Under the pieces are notes generated by a model. It was not told where the DNA came from. It saw only the letters and a program-made list of their open reading frames with translations, and searched no databases. Positions 26,957 through 35,404 of a stretch of 64,000 bases of DNA are shown in pieces; within the stretch, counting starts at the first letter, position 1, and each line of letters opens with the position of its first letter. This stretch comes from Pseudomonas citrullilanati. Lineage in GTDB: Bacteria > Pseudomonadota > Gammaproteobacteria > Pseudomonadales > Pseudomonadaceae. A program made the translations under genes and the position numbers. Where the stretch lies: positions 20,026 through 84,025 of the forward strand of contig NZ_JAUQOP010000027.1 of the NCBI RefSeq assembly GCF_030580855.1, written 5' to 3'.

Positions 26957-28255
26957 ATGACTCATCGTATTGTCATCGTTGGCGGCGGCGCCGGCGGCCT
27001 GGAGTTGGCTACCCGTCTGGGTAAGACACTGGGCAAGCGCGGTACCGCCAGTGTGATGCTGGTCGACGCCAACCTGACCCACATCTGGAAACCGCTGCTG
27101 CATGAGGTGGCCGCCGGCTCCCTGAACTCCTCCGAAGACGAACTCAACTATGTCGCCCAAGCCAAATGGAACCACTTCGAGTTCCAACTCGGGCGCATGA
27201 GCGGCCTGGATCGTGAGCAGAAGAAAATCCAACTGGCGGCCACCTACGACGAAGCAGGCGTGGAATTGTTGCCGGCCCGGGAGCTGGGCTACGACACCCT
27301 GGTGATCGCTGTCGGCAGCACCACCAATGACTTCGGCACCGAGGGAGCGGCGCAGCATTGCCTGTTTCTCGACACCCGCAAGCAGGCCGAGCGCTTCCAC
27401 CAGCAGTTGCTCAACCATTACCTGCGCGCCCATGCCGAGCAGGCCGATGCGGCGCAACGCATCAGCGTCGCCATCGTCGGGGCCGGTGCCACCGGGGTCG
27501 AACTGGCGGCCGAGTTGCACAACGCCGCCCACGAACTGGCGGCCTACGGCCTGGACCGGATCAAGCCGGAAAACATGCACATCACCCTGATCGAGGCCGG
27601 GCCGCGGGTCTTGCCGGCCCTGCCCGAGCGTATCGGCGGCCCCGTGCACAAGACCCTGGAGAAACTCGGGGTAAATGTGATGACCAACGCCGCCGTCAGC
27701 CAGGTGACCGCCGACAGCCTGATCACCGGCGATGGCAAGGTGATCGATGCGAGCCTGAAGGTCTGGGCCGCCGGCATTCGCGCACCGGCGTTCCTCAAGG
27801 ACATCGACGGCCTGGAGACCAACCGCATCAACCAGTTGCAGGTACTGCCGACCTTACAGACCACCCGCGACGAGAACATCTTCGCCTTCGGTGACTGCGC
27901 CGCCTGCCCCCAGCCGGGCAGCGACCGCAACGTACCGCCGCGCGCCCAGGCGGCGCACCAGCAAGCGTCGCTGCTGGCCAAATCCCTGAAGCTGAGGATC
28001 GAAGGCAAGGCCCTGCCCCATTACAAATACACCGACTACGGCTCGCTGATCTCGCTGTCGCGCTTCTCGGCGGTGGGTAACCTGATGGGCAACCTCACCG
28101 GCAGCGTAATGCTCGAAGGCTGGTTGGCGCGGATGTTCTATGTGTCGCTGTACCGCATGCACCAGATGGCGTTGTACGGGATGTTTCGCACGGCGATGCT
28201 GATGCTGGGCAGCAAGATCGGCCGCGGGACCGAGCCACGGCTGAAGTTGCACTGA
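26957..28255 (+). CDS. ndh: Type II NADH dehydrogenase
   Basis: Ndh is a single-subunit, non-proton-pumping NADH:quinone oxidoreductase on the inner face of the membrane. The 432-residue flavoprotein shows the FAD site IVIVGGGAGGLELATRLG (residues about 4-21), the NADH site VAIVGAGATGVELAAELH (about 172-189) and the FAD/Asp motif NIFAFGDCA. An amphipathic C-terminal region (MFYVSLYRMHQMALYG) would dock on the membrane. ATG 26957 is chosen because MTHRIVIVGG starts directly at the FAD fold. Confidence 0.94.
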   Translation: MTHRIVIVGGGAGGLELATRLGKTLGKRGTASVMLVDANLTHIWKPLLHEVAAGSLNSSEDELNYVAQAKWNHFEFQLGRMSGLDREQKKIQLAATYDEAGVELLPARELGYDTLVIAVGSTTNDFGTEGAAQHCLFLDTRKQAERFHQQLLNHYLRAHAEQADAAQRISVAIVGAGATGVELAAELHNAAHELAAYGLDRIKPENMHITLIEAGPRVLPALPERIGGPVHKTLEKLGVNVMTNAAVSQVTADSLITGDGKVIDASLKVWAAGIRAPAFLKDIDGLETNRINQLQVLPTLQTTRDENIFAFGDCAACPQPGSDRNVPPRAQAAHQQASLLAKSLKLRIEGKALPHYKYTDYGSLISLSRFSAVGNLMGNLTGSVMLEGWLARMFYVSLYRMHQMALYGMFRTAMLMLGSKIGRGTEPRLKLH

Positions 28256-28276
28256 GGCTGGCGGCAGCCCGATACA

Positions 28277-28347
28277 GCGCTATCGCGAGCAGGCTCGCTC
28301 CCACAGGGACCGCACCTGTGGGAGCGAGCCTGCTCGCGAAGACGGCG
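28277..28347 (+). repeat. REPIN after ndh
   Basis: TATCGCGAGCAGGCTCGCTC followed by CCACAGG, then the mirror CCTGTGGGAGCGAGCCTGCT. The two REPs face tail to head with only nine bases between, in the convergent region between ndh and the chemoreceptor gene. Confidence 0.85.
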
Positions 28348-28376
28348 ATGCAGTCGCTACCGACTCCAAGCCCCGC

Positions 28377-30002
28377 TCAGACCTGAAACCGCTGCACCAG
28401 CGTGCGCAACGAATTCGCCAGCTGCGACAGTTCATGGCTGGACGCGCTGGTCTGGTCAGCCCCCGTGGCCGAACGCACGGACAGGTCGCGGATGTTCACC
28501 AGGTTACGGTCAACCTCACGGGCCACTTGTGCCTGCTCTTCCGCGGCGCTGGCGATCACCAGGTTGCGTTCGTGAATCTCGCTGACCGACGTCGTGATGG
28601 TTTGTAGCGCCTCTCCCGCCCGCTCCGCCAGCGCCAGGGTGCTGGCGGCGCGGCTGGAGCTGGCCTGCATGGAGTCCAGCGCCTGGCTGGCACCGCTGCG
28701 CATGCCCTGGACCATCTGCTCGATTTCCTGGGTCGATTGTTGCGTGCGATACGCCAGGGCGCGGACCTCGTCCGCCACCACCGCAAAACCGCGCCCGCTC
28801 TCCCCGGCCCTGGCCGCCTCGATGGCCGCATTGAGGGCCAGCAGGTTGGTCTGCTCGGCAATCGCCCGGATCACGTCCAGCACCTTGCCGATATCCTGCG
28901 ACTGGTTGGCCAGGGATTGCACCAGGTCGCCCGTGACCTGCACGTCGCTGGCCAGGGCCCCAATGGCGTCCACCGTGTCACTGACTCGCTGCTGCCCGAG
29001 GGACGCCGACTCACTGGACTGGCGCGTGGCATCGGAGGTGGACACCGCGTTGCGGGCGACCTCCTCCACGGCGGTGGTCATTTCGGTGACGGCGGTGGCC
29101 GCCTGTTCGATTTCATTGTTCTGTTGCTGCAGGCTGCGGGTGCTGTCGAGGGTCACCGCGTTCAGCTCATCGGCAGCGGTGGCCAATTGCGTTGCCGAAC
29201 CGCTGATGTTCTGCAGGGTTTCACGCAGGTTCAGTTGCATGGTCGCCAGCGCCTTGAGCAGGCGGCTCACTTCGTCGCTGCCGTGGGTTTCGATGGGCCG
29301 GGTCAGGTCGCCCCGGGCCACATGCTCCGCCGCATTCAATGCCTCGCCCAGGGGCTTGACGATACTGCGGGTCAGCAACATCGCCAGGACCACCGTGGCC
29401 AGGGCCGCGAGCACGATGAACAGGCTGACGATCATCCGGGAATTGACGTAGTGCTCCTGGGATTTCTGGCTCTCCAGGGACACCTGCTGGGAAAACAACT
29501 GCGCCAGGTCGTTGAGCTGCTTGCCGGAACCGTCCACCACGGTCTTCATGTCCACCAGTAACAGCTTGATCAGGTCTTCCCGCCGGCCCTGCTCCGCCAG
29601 CGTAAAGGACTGGGCGATACCGGCGCGGTAAGCGGCGAAGGTTTGCTTGAACTGATCGTAGAGCGCCTTGCCCTCAGGGGTGACGACCAGCTTGTCATAA
29701 GCGGCGATTTTCTCGCTCAACTCCTTGTCCCGCGTGTCCATTTGCCCACGGTACACCGAGATGTTCTTCGGGTCCTCGTCCAAGGCCATGCGCAGGGAAA
29801 TCGTGCGGATGCGCAACATCAGCTCACGAATCTCGTCACCGCCGCGAATACTGGGCAGCCATTGGGTTTCCACCGCCACTTCGCTGTCGCGGATACTCGA
29901 CATCTGGCCCAGCGCAAACACCCCGAGCAACGCCACCAGGACGGCGATCAAGGCAAAACCCAATGCGGCGCGGGGGGCGATATTCAGCTGGCGAAGAGAC
30001 AT
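28377..30002 (-). CDS. Methyl-accepting chemotaxis protein
   Basis: A 541-residue membrane chemoreceptor: cytoplasmic MSLRQLNIAPR, TM1 about 11-31, a four-helix-bundle periplasmic sensor (about 32-190), TM2 about 191-213, HAMP (about 214-267), and a methylation/signalling domain with the conserved tip EQTNLLALNAAIEAARAGE and GRGFAVVADEVRALA (about 382-415). The ligand is not predictable. There is no C-terminal CheR/CheB-binding pentapeptide (ends LRTLVQRFQV). It sits between ndh and a tRNA operon, with an A-rich Hfq/Crc-like motif over its ribosome binding region. Confidence 0.95.
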   Translation of the reverse strand: MSLRQLNIAPRAALGFALIAVLVALLGVFALGQMSSIRDSEVAVETQWLPSIRGGDEIRELMLRIRTISLRMALDEDPKNISVYRGQMDTRDKELSEKIAAYDKLVVTPEGKALYDQFKQTFAAYRAGIAQSFTLAEQGRREDLIKLLLVDMKTVVDGSGKQLNDLAQLFSQQVSLESQKSQEHYVNSRMIVSLFIVLAALATVVLAMLLTRSIVKPLGEALNAAEHVARGDLTRPIETHGSDEVSRLLKALATMQLNLRETLQNISGSATQLATAADELNAVTLDSTRSLQQQNNEIEQAATAVTEMTTAVEEVARNAVSTSDATRQSSESASLGQQRVSDTVDAIGALASDVQVTGDLVQSLANQSQDIGKVLDVIRAIAEQTNLLALNAAIEAARAGESGRGFAVVADEVRALAYRTQQSTQEIEQMVQGMRSGASQALDSMQASSSRAASTLALAERAGEALQTITTSVSEIHERNLVIASAAEEQAQVAREVDRNLVNIRDLSVRSATGADQTSASSHELSQLANSLRTLVQRFQV

Positions 30003-30012
30003 AACGGGGCTG

Positions 30013-30027
30013 CCTTTTTGTTATTGG
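30013..30027 (-). promoter_or_regulatory. A-rich Hfq/Crc-like motif upstream of the chemoreceptor gene
   Basis: On the minus strand CCAATAACAAAAAGG contains AATAACAA, a perfect AAnAAnAA, directly before the AAGG ribosome binding site and 10 bases from ATG 30002. Crc/Hfq control is inferred from motif and place. Confidence 0.5.
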
Positions 30028-30112
30028 CCTGAAAGGGGGCGATCGGTCCAGCCCCGGTCGTTGGATTATCGGCTAGTTGTACGACAACTTAAGACTTCAG
30101 GCCTTTTTTGCA

Positions 30113-30152
30113 GGCAAAAAAAATCCCCGTATCTTTCGATACGGGGATTTTC
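30113..30152 (-). terminator. Terminator of the tRNA operon
   Basis: On the minus strand AAAATCCCCGTATC pairs with GATACGGGGATTTT around a GAAA-type loop and runs into eight T. It lies just after tRNA-Pro at 30157, closing the Asn-Pro-Lys-Pro operon. Confidence 0.9.
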
Positions 30153-30156
30153 TATA

Positions 30157-30233
30157 TGGTCGGGGTAAGGGGATTCGAACTCCTGACATCCTGCTCCCAA
30201 AGCAGGCGCGCTACCGGACTGCGCTATACCCCG
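30157..30233 (-). tRNA. tRNA-Pro (TGG)
   Basis: A 77-nt tRNA with CCA encoded. Acceptor stem CGGGGTA/TACCCCG, anticodon stem CCTGC/GCAGG around loop TTTGGGA (anticodon TGG) and T arm with TTCGAATC. It is identical to the second Pro gene at 30409-30485. Confidence 0.97.
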
Positions 30234-30327
30234 GTAAAAAAAAGGCGACCTCAACAAGTCGCCTTCCTCGATCAGCGCTTTTGGCCTCTGATCTTAAGAT
30301 TCGATTCCAGCGAACTGGTCTCAAAAA

Positions 30328-30403
30328 TGGTGGGTCGTGTGGGATTCGAACCTACGACCAATTGGTTAAAAGCCAACTGCTCTACCAACTGAGCTAACGA
30401 CCC
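30328..30403 (-). tRNA. tRNA-Lys (TTT)
   Basis: A 76-nt tRNA with CCA encoded. Acceptor GGGTCGT/ACGACCC, D arm GCTCAGTTGGTAGAGC, anticodon loop CTTTTAA (TTT), T loop TTCGAAT. It lies between the two Pro genes. Confidence 0.97.
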
Positions 30404-30408
30404 AAATA

Positions 30409-30485
30409 TGGTCGGGGTAAGGGGATTCGAACTCCTGACATCCTGCTCCCAAAGCAGGCGCGCTACCGGACTGCGCTATACCCCG
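30409..30485 (-). tRNA. tRNA-Pro (TGG), second identical copy
   Basis: A 77-nt copy of the gene at 30157-30233, with the same sequence through the CCA. Anticodon TGG. The duplication is probably by recombination within the operon. Confidence 0.97.
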
Positions 30486-30492
30486 ATTGAAA

Positions 30493-30568
30493 TGGCTCCG
30501 TGACCAGGACTCGAACCTGGGACCCAATGATTAACAGTCATTTGCTCTACCGACTGAGCTATCACGGA
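30493..30568 (-). tRNA. tRNA-Asn (GTT)
   Basis: A 76-nt tRNA with CCA encoded. Acceptor TCCGTGA/TCACGGA, D arm GCTCAGTCGGTAGAGC, anticodon loop CTGTTAA (GTT), T loop TTCGAGT. It is the first gene of the operon. Confidence 0.97.
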
Positions 30569-30663
30569 ACTGATATTTCAAGTTACTGCTGTTACAACGT
30601 TGAAGCCAGCTTCAACCTCTTCAACCTGTTCGCATCGCTGCGTTCATGTGTCTGAGGCGCGCT

Positions 30664-30691
30664 ATTCTACAATCTTCAAAACCTCTGTCAA
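30664..30691 (-). promoter_or_regulatory. Sigma70 promoter of the tRNA operon
   Basis: On the minus strand TTGACA (30691-30686), a 16-base spacer and TAGAAT (30669-30664), followed by the GC-rich discriminator AGCGCGCC typical of stable-RNA promoters under stringent control. The rest of the 307-base gap 30569-30875 holds the operon leader and the clpB terminator. Confidence 0.85.
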
Positions 30692-30822
30692 CCCCTTAAA
30701 TTGCTTTCAAGACAATGATTTGCAACTTATTTTCGGTTGCTTCCCAGTGGAAGTCGCCGTGGGGGTGACGTACTGCGGGGCGCACTTTACAAGCCTTTTC
30801 CTTTGAGTTCAACGGCCTGATG

Positions 30823-30852
30823 AAAAAAATGGCCTCGCACAGCGAGGCCATT
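30823..30852 (-). terminator. Terminator of clpB
   Basis: On the minus strand AATGGCCTCGC-TGT-GCGAGGCCATT followed by a T-run. It lies 24 bases after the clpB stop. Confidence 0.9.
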
Positions 30853-30875
30853 CCCATTGCAAGCCGTGGCGGCTT

Positions 30876-33440
30876 TCAGTTGAAAACGATTTCGTCGTTC
30901 TCGACCACGCCGGTCACGGTTTCGCCTGGCATGAAGCGACCCGACAGGATCAACTGCGCCAGCGGGTTTTCGATCCAGCGCTGGATGGCCCGTTTCAGCG
31001 GCCGTGCGCCATAGACCGGGTCGTAACCCACCGCGATCAACTTGTCCAAGGCCTCGTCGCTCAATTGCAGCTTCAGCTCGCGCTCGGTGAGGCGGCTGCG
31101 CAGGCGACCCAGCTGGATCTCGGTAATGCCGGCGATCTGGTCGCGGGCCAGTGGCTCGAAAATCACCACCTCGTCGACCCGGTTGATGAACTCCGGCCGG
31201 AAGTGGGTGGAGATCGCGTCCATCACCGCCGCCCGTTGCGCCTCGCGGTCCCCCACCAGTTCCTGGATCTGTGCCGAGCCGAGGTTGGAGGTCATCACGA
31301 TCACGGTGTTGCGGAAGTCCACCGTACGCCCGTGGCTGTCGGTCAGGCGGCCGTCCTCCAGCACTTGCAGAAGGATGTTGAACACGTCCGGATGCGCCTT
31401 CTCGACCTCATCGAGCAGGATCACCGAGTAAGGCTTGCGCCGTACCGCCTCGGTCAGGTAGCCGCCCTCCTCGTAGCCAACGTACCCCGGTGGGGCACCG
31501 ATCAACCGCGCCACGGAATGTTTCTCCATGAACTCGGACATGTCGATGCGCACCATGGCCTCTTCGGTGTCGAAGAGAAACTCGGCCAGCGCCTTGCACA
31601 GCTCGGTTTTACCGACACCGGTCGGGCCGAGGAACATGAACGAACCACTGGGCCGGTTCGGGTCCGACAACCCGGCACGGGACCTGCGCACCGCGTTGGC
31701 CACGGCCACCACGGCCTCTTCCTGGCCGATCACGCGCTGGTGCAGCAGGCTTTCCATCTTCAACAGCTTGTCGCGCTCGCCTTCGAGCATTTTCGACACT
31801 GGGATACCCGTCCACTTGGACACCACTTCGGCGATTTCTTCCTCGGTGACCTTGCTGCGCAGCAACTGGTTTTCGCTCTTGCCGTGCTGGTCGACCATTT
31901 GCAGGCTGCGCTCCAGGTCCGGTATCACCCCGTACTGCAGCTCGGCCATGCGGTTGAGGTCGCCTTTGCGGCGGGCCGCTTCCAGCTCCTGGCGGGACTG
32001 CTCGATCTTCTGCTGGATCTGCGCCGAACCCTGGACCTCGGCTTTTTCCGAGTTCCAGATTTCCTCGAGATCGGAATACTCGCGCTCATGGCGAACGATT
32101 TCTTCCTGCAACCTTTCCAGGCGTTTCTTCGCCGCTTCGTCGCTTTCTTTCTTCAGGGCCTGGGATTCGACCTTGAGTTGGATCAGCCGCCGTTCCAGGC
32201 GATCCAGCACTTCCGGCTTGGAGTCGATTTCCATGCGGATGCGGCTGGCGGCCTCGTCGATCAGGTCGATGGCCTTGTCCGGCAACTGGCGGTCGGTGAT
32301 GTAGCGGTGGCTGAGCTTGGCCGCCGCGATGATCGCGCCATCGGTGATCGCCACCTTGTGGTGAACCTCGTACCGCTCCTTGAGGCCGCGCAGGATGGCG
32401 ATGGTGTCTTCTTCGCTCGGTTCCTCCACCAGCACTTTCTGGAAGCGTCGTTCGAGGGCCGCGTCCTTCTCTATGTATTGGCGATATTCATTGAGCGTGG
32501 TCGCGCCAACGCAGTGCAGTTCGCCACGGGCCAGTGCCGGTTTGAGCATGTTGCCAGCGTCCATAGAGCCTTCGCCCTTGCCCGCGCCGACCATGGTGTG
32601 CAGTTCGTCGATGAACAGGATGATCTGCCCTTCCTGCTTGGACAGTTCATTGAGCAACGCCTTGAGCCGCTCTTCGAATTCGCCACGGTACTTGGCGCCG
32701 GCGATCAGCGCGCCCATGTCCAGGGACAGCAGGCGCTTGCCCTTGAGGCCGTCCGGGACTTCGCCATTGATGATGCGCTGGGCCAGGCCTTCGGCAATGG
32801 CAGTCTTGCCCACGCCGGGTTCACCGATCAGCACCGGGTTGTTCTTGGTCCGGCGCTGCAGCACTTGCACCGTGCGGCGGATTTCGTCGTCGCGACCGAT
32901 CACCGGGTCGAGCTTGCCTTCCTCGGCGCGCTTGGTCAGGTCGACGGTGTATTTGTCCAGCGCCTGGCGGGATTCCTCGTGGTTGGCATCGTTGACCGCT
33001 TCGCCGCCGCGCAGGTTGTTGATGGCATTTTCCAGGGCTTTCTTGCTGACGCCCTGGCCGAGCAGCAATTTGCCCAGCTTGCTGTTCTCGTCCATGGCGG
33101 CGAGCAACACCAGTTCGCTGGAAATGAATTGGTCGCCCTTCTGCTGGGCCAGGCGGTCGGCCTGGTTGAGCAGCCGCGCCAGGTCCTGGGACATGTTCAC
33201 GTCACCGGTCGGATTCTGGATCTTGGGCAGTTGGTCGAGCTCTTTCGCCAGCTCCTTGCGCAGGCTGTTGACGTCAAAGCCCACCTGCATCAGCAGGGGC
33301 TTGATGGAGCCGCCTTGCTGTTCGAGCATGGCCTGCATCAAGTGCGCCGGTTCGATACCGGGATGGTCCAGCCCGACGGCCAAGGACTGGGCGTCGGACA
33401 GGGCCAACTGTAATTTGCTGGTTAAACGATCAATTCGCAT
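30876..33440 (-). CDS. clpB: ATP-dependent disaggregase ClpB
   Basis: ClpB rescues aggregated proteins with DnaK. The 854-residue chaperone has an N-domain (about 1-145), NBD1 with Walker A GEPGVGKT (about 205), a coiled-coil middle domain (about 410-525), and NBD2 with GPTGVGKT (about 604) and the pore loop GYVGYEEGG. Normal length. GGAAGGTG precedes ATG 33440. A heat-shock-type promoter lies upstream. Confidence 0.97.
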   Translation of the reverse strand: MRIDRLTSKLQLALSDAQSLAVGLDHPGIEPAHLMQAMLEQQGGSIKPLLMQVGFDVNSLRKELAKELDQLPKIQNPTGDVNMSQDLARLLNQADRLAQQKGDQFISSELVLLAAMDENSKLGKLLLGQGVSKKALENAINNLRGGEAVNDANHEESRQALDKYTVDLTKRAEEGKLDPVIGRDDEIRRTVQVLQRRTKNNPVLIGEPGVGKTAIAEGLAQRIINGEVPDGLKGKRLLSLDMGALIAGAKYRGEFEERLKALLNELSKQEGQIILFIDELHTMVGAGKGEGSMDAGNMLKPALARGELHCVGATTLNEYRQYIEKDAALERRFQKVLVEEPSEEDTIAILRGLKERYEVHHKVAITDGAIIAAAKLSHRYITDRQLPDKAIDLIDEAASRIRMEIDSKPEVLDRLERRLIQLKVESQALKKESDEAAKKRLERLQEEIVRHEREYSDLEEIWNSEKAEVQGSAQIQQKIEQSRQELEAARRKGDLNRMAELQYGVIPDLERSLQMVDQHGKSENQLLRSKVTEEEIAEVVSKWTGIPVSKMLEGERDKLLKMESLLHQRVIGQEEAVVAVANAVRRSRAGLSDPNRPSGSFMFLGPTGVGKTELCKALAEFLFDTEEAMVRIDMSEFMEKHSVARLIGAPPGYVGYEEGGYLTEAVRRKPYSVILLDEVEKAHPDVFNILLQVLEDGRLTDSHGRTVDFRNTVIVMTSNLGSAQIQELVGDREAQRAAVMDAISTHFRPEFINRVDEVVIFEPLARDQIAGITEIQLGRLRSRLTERELKLQLSDEALDKLIAVGYDPVYGARPLKRAIQRWIENPLAQLILSGRFMPGETVTGVVENDEIVFN

Positions 33441-33510
33441 GGGTCACCTTCCTATTGGGCAGGCCGGACCGAAACACATCCTGAATGAAGAAACCTGCCA
33501 GATACCCTTA

Positions 33511-33539
33511 TAGATGTGGCCGATTCTGGAAGATTCAAG
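33511..33539 (-). promoter_or_regulatory. Putative sigma32 (RpoH) promoter of clpB
   Basis: On the minus strand CTTGAAT (33539-33533), 13 bases, CCACATCTA (33519-33511), close to CTTGAAA-N11-16-CCCCATnTA. It lies in the 129-base gap between pgeF and clpB, which share direction. Confidence 0.75.
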
Positions 33540-33569
33540 CCGGGCGCCCTTGATGCAGATCAGAGAAGT

Positions 33570-34295
33570 CTAGCGCTCGATCCAGACCAGCGAGGCGAAG
33601 CGACCGGTGCGCGGGCTGCGGCGGTAGGAGAAGAAGCGCGAATCGGTCACGGTGCACAAGCCGCCACCGTAGACCGCCATGACACCACGCGCCGCCAGCC
33701 GCAAGCGCGCCAATGCATAGATGTCGGCGAGGAACTTGCCGGCGTTGTGGCTGGGGACGAAGGCTTGCGTCGCATCGGGCAATGGGGCGGTGAAGGCTTC
33801 ACGCACTTCCGGGCCGACTTCGAAAGCCTGCGGGCCGATGGCCGGGCCGAGCCAGGCAAGGACCTGGTCGGCGGGCACCTGGAGGCTGTCGAGGGTCGCT
33901 TCCAGCACGCCGTTCGCCAGCCCTCGCCAACCGGCATGGGCCGCCGCGACCCGGGTCCCGGCGCGGTTGCAGAACAGCACGGGCAGGCAGTCCGCGGTCA
34001 TCGCCGCGCAGGCGATGCCTGGCGTCGCTGTCCAGCTGGCGTCGGCGGTGGCCACCCGGGTCGGATCAGCCTCGACCACGGCAATCCCATGCACCTGCTG
34101 CAGCCAGGCCGGACGCATGGCGAACCGCTCGGTGAGACGGCGACGGTTCTCGGCAACGGCCGCCGGGTCGTCGTCCACGTGGTCGCCAAGGTTGAGGCTG
34201 TCGAACGGCGCGAGGCTGACGCCGCCCGCACGGGTGGTGACACAGGCCTTGACCCGGTCCGGCGCGGGCCAGTCGGGGCTCAGCCAGTCACTCAT
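33570..34295 (-). CDS. pgeF: Peptidoglycan editing factor / laccase-domain protein (YfiH family)
   Basis: A 241-residue cytoplasmic protein of the DUF152/multicopper polyphenol oxidase-like family, named PgeF for removing misincorporated residues from peptidoglycan precursors in E. coli; relatives also show purine nucleoside activity. Zinc/His site marks: NLGDHVDDD, MTADCLPVLFCNRAG and HAGWRGLANGVLEA. The start overlaps the rluD stop (ATGA), so the two are coupled. Confidence 0.92.
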   Translation of the reverse strand: MSDWLSPDWPAPDRVKACVTTRAGGVSLAPFDSLNLGDHVDDDPAAVAENRRRLTERFAMRPAWLQQVHGIAVVEADPTRVATADASWTATPGIACAAMTADCLPVLFCNRAGTRVAAAHAGWRGLANGVLEATLDSLQVPADQVLAWLGPAIGPQAFEVGPEVREAFTAPLPDATQAFVPSHNAGKFLADIYALARLRLAARGVMAVYGGGLCTVTDSRFFSYRRSPRTGRFASLVWIER

Positions 34296-35254
34296 CCGAT
34301 GAACGCCTCGCGGTCCTGCTTGAGCAACGTCAGCAGCCAGACGAAGTCATCCGGCAGTGGCGACTCCCAGCTCATGCGCTTGCCGGTGGTCGGATGGTCC
34401 AGTTCCAGGAAACGCGCATGCAGCGCCTGGCGCGGGAAGTTCTTCAGGGATTCGACCATGGACGGGTTGGCGGCCGGCGGAATGCGGAAACGCCCGCCAT
34501 AGGCCGGATCGCCCACCAACGGGAAGTTGATGTGGGCCATGTGCACGCGGATCTGGTGGGTACGGCCGGTTTCCAGCTTGACCCGCACGTGGGTGTGGGA
34601 ACGGAAACGCTCCAGCACGCGGTAATGGCTGACCGCCGGCTTGCCGCCTTCCATCACCGCCATGCGCTGGCGCTGCTGGCCGTGGCGGCCGATCGGGGCG
34701 TTGATCTTGCCGCCGGCGGTGACCACGCCGATGACGATGCACTCGTAGATGCGGCTGACGCTGCGGCTTTGCAGTTGCGCGACCAGTTGTGTCTGCGCCT
34801 GGATCGTCTTGGCCACCACCATCAGGCCGGTGGTGTCCTTGTCCAGGCGATGGACGATGCCGGCGCGCGGCACATTGATGATGTCCGGGACGTGGTGCAG
34901 CAAGGCGTTGAGCAAGGTGCCATCGGCATGCCCGGCCGCCGGGTGCACCACCAGGCCCGCGGGCTTGTTGATGACCAGGATCTCGTCGTCTTCATAGACG
35001 ATGTCCAGGGCAATGTCCTGGGCGACCCATTCTCCCTGGGCCTCCTGCTCGGCAGTCAGCTCGAGGATGGCGCCGCCATGGACGATGTCGCGTGGGCGGA
35101 CCACCGCCCCATCCACGGTCAGGCGGCCGTCCTTGATCCAGGCGGAAAGGCGCGAGCGCGAATGCTCGGCGAAGAGTTGGGCGGCGACTTGATCGAGGCG
35201 TTGGCCGCCCAATTCGGACGGCACCTCTGCGCGAAGTTCTATTTTATCGGACAT
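34292..35254 (-). CDS. rluD: 23S rRNA pseudouridine synthase RluD
   Basis: RluD modifies U1911, U1915 and U1917 of 23S rRNA. The 320-residue protein has an S4 RNA-binding domain (about 15-75) and the RluA-type catalytic motif HRLDKDTTGLMVVAKT (Asp at about 140) followed by GRTHQIRVHMA. ATG 35254 (MSDKIELRAEV) is chosen; the longer frame overlaps bamD. It diverges from bamD and is coupled to pgeF. Confidence 0.95.
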   Translation of the reverse strand: MSDKIELRAEVPSELGGQRLDQVAAQLFAEHSRSRLSAWIKDGRLTVDGAVVRPRDIVHGGAILELTAEQEAQGEWVAQDIALDIVYEDDEILVINKPAGLVVHPAAGHADGTLLNALLHHVPDIINVPRAGIVHRLDKDTTGLMVVAKTIQAQTQLVAQLQSRSVSRIYECIVIGVVTAGGKINAPIGRHGQQRQRMAVMEGGKPAVSHYRVLERFRSHTHVRVKLETGRTHQIRVHMAHINFPLVGDPAYGGRFRIPPAANPSMVESLKNFPRQALHARFLELDHPTTGKRMSWESPLPDDFVWLLTLLKQDREAFIG

Positions 35255-35404
35255 GCTCGGACTGGGCGTCGGCACAGCCTTTGGTTTCGGCTGCGCGCTT
35301 GTGGTTAAATACGGCGTCTTTTGCCCCGAGGCTTTCAACGGGGCGCTCATCATAACAGGACGGCCCCGCCCAAGACAGCGGCCGTCATAGGGACGCAAGC
35401 CGCC

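Noticed and set aside
30077..30397. Frames across the tRNA genes
   Set aside because: They lie in structural RNA and the terminator; not protein coding.
31065..33413. 782-codon antisense frame to clpB
   Set aside because: clpB is certain by its Walker motifs; the antisense product is low-complexity Leu/Gln/His.
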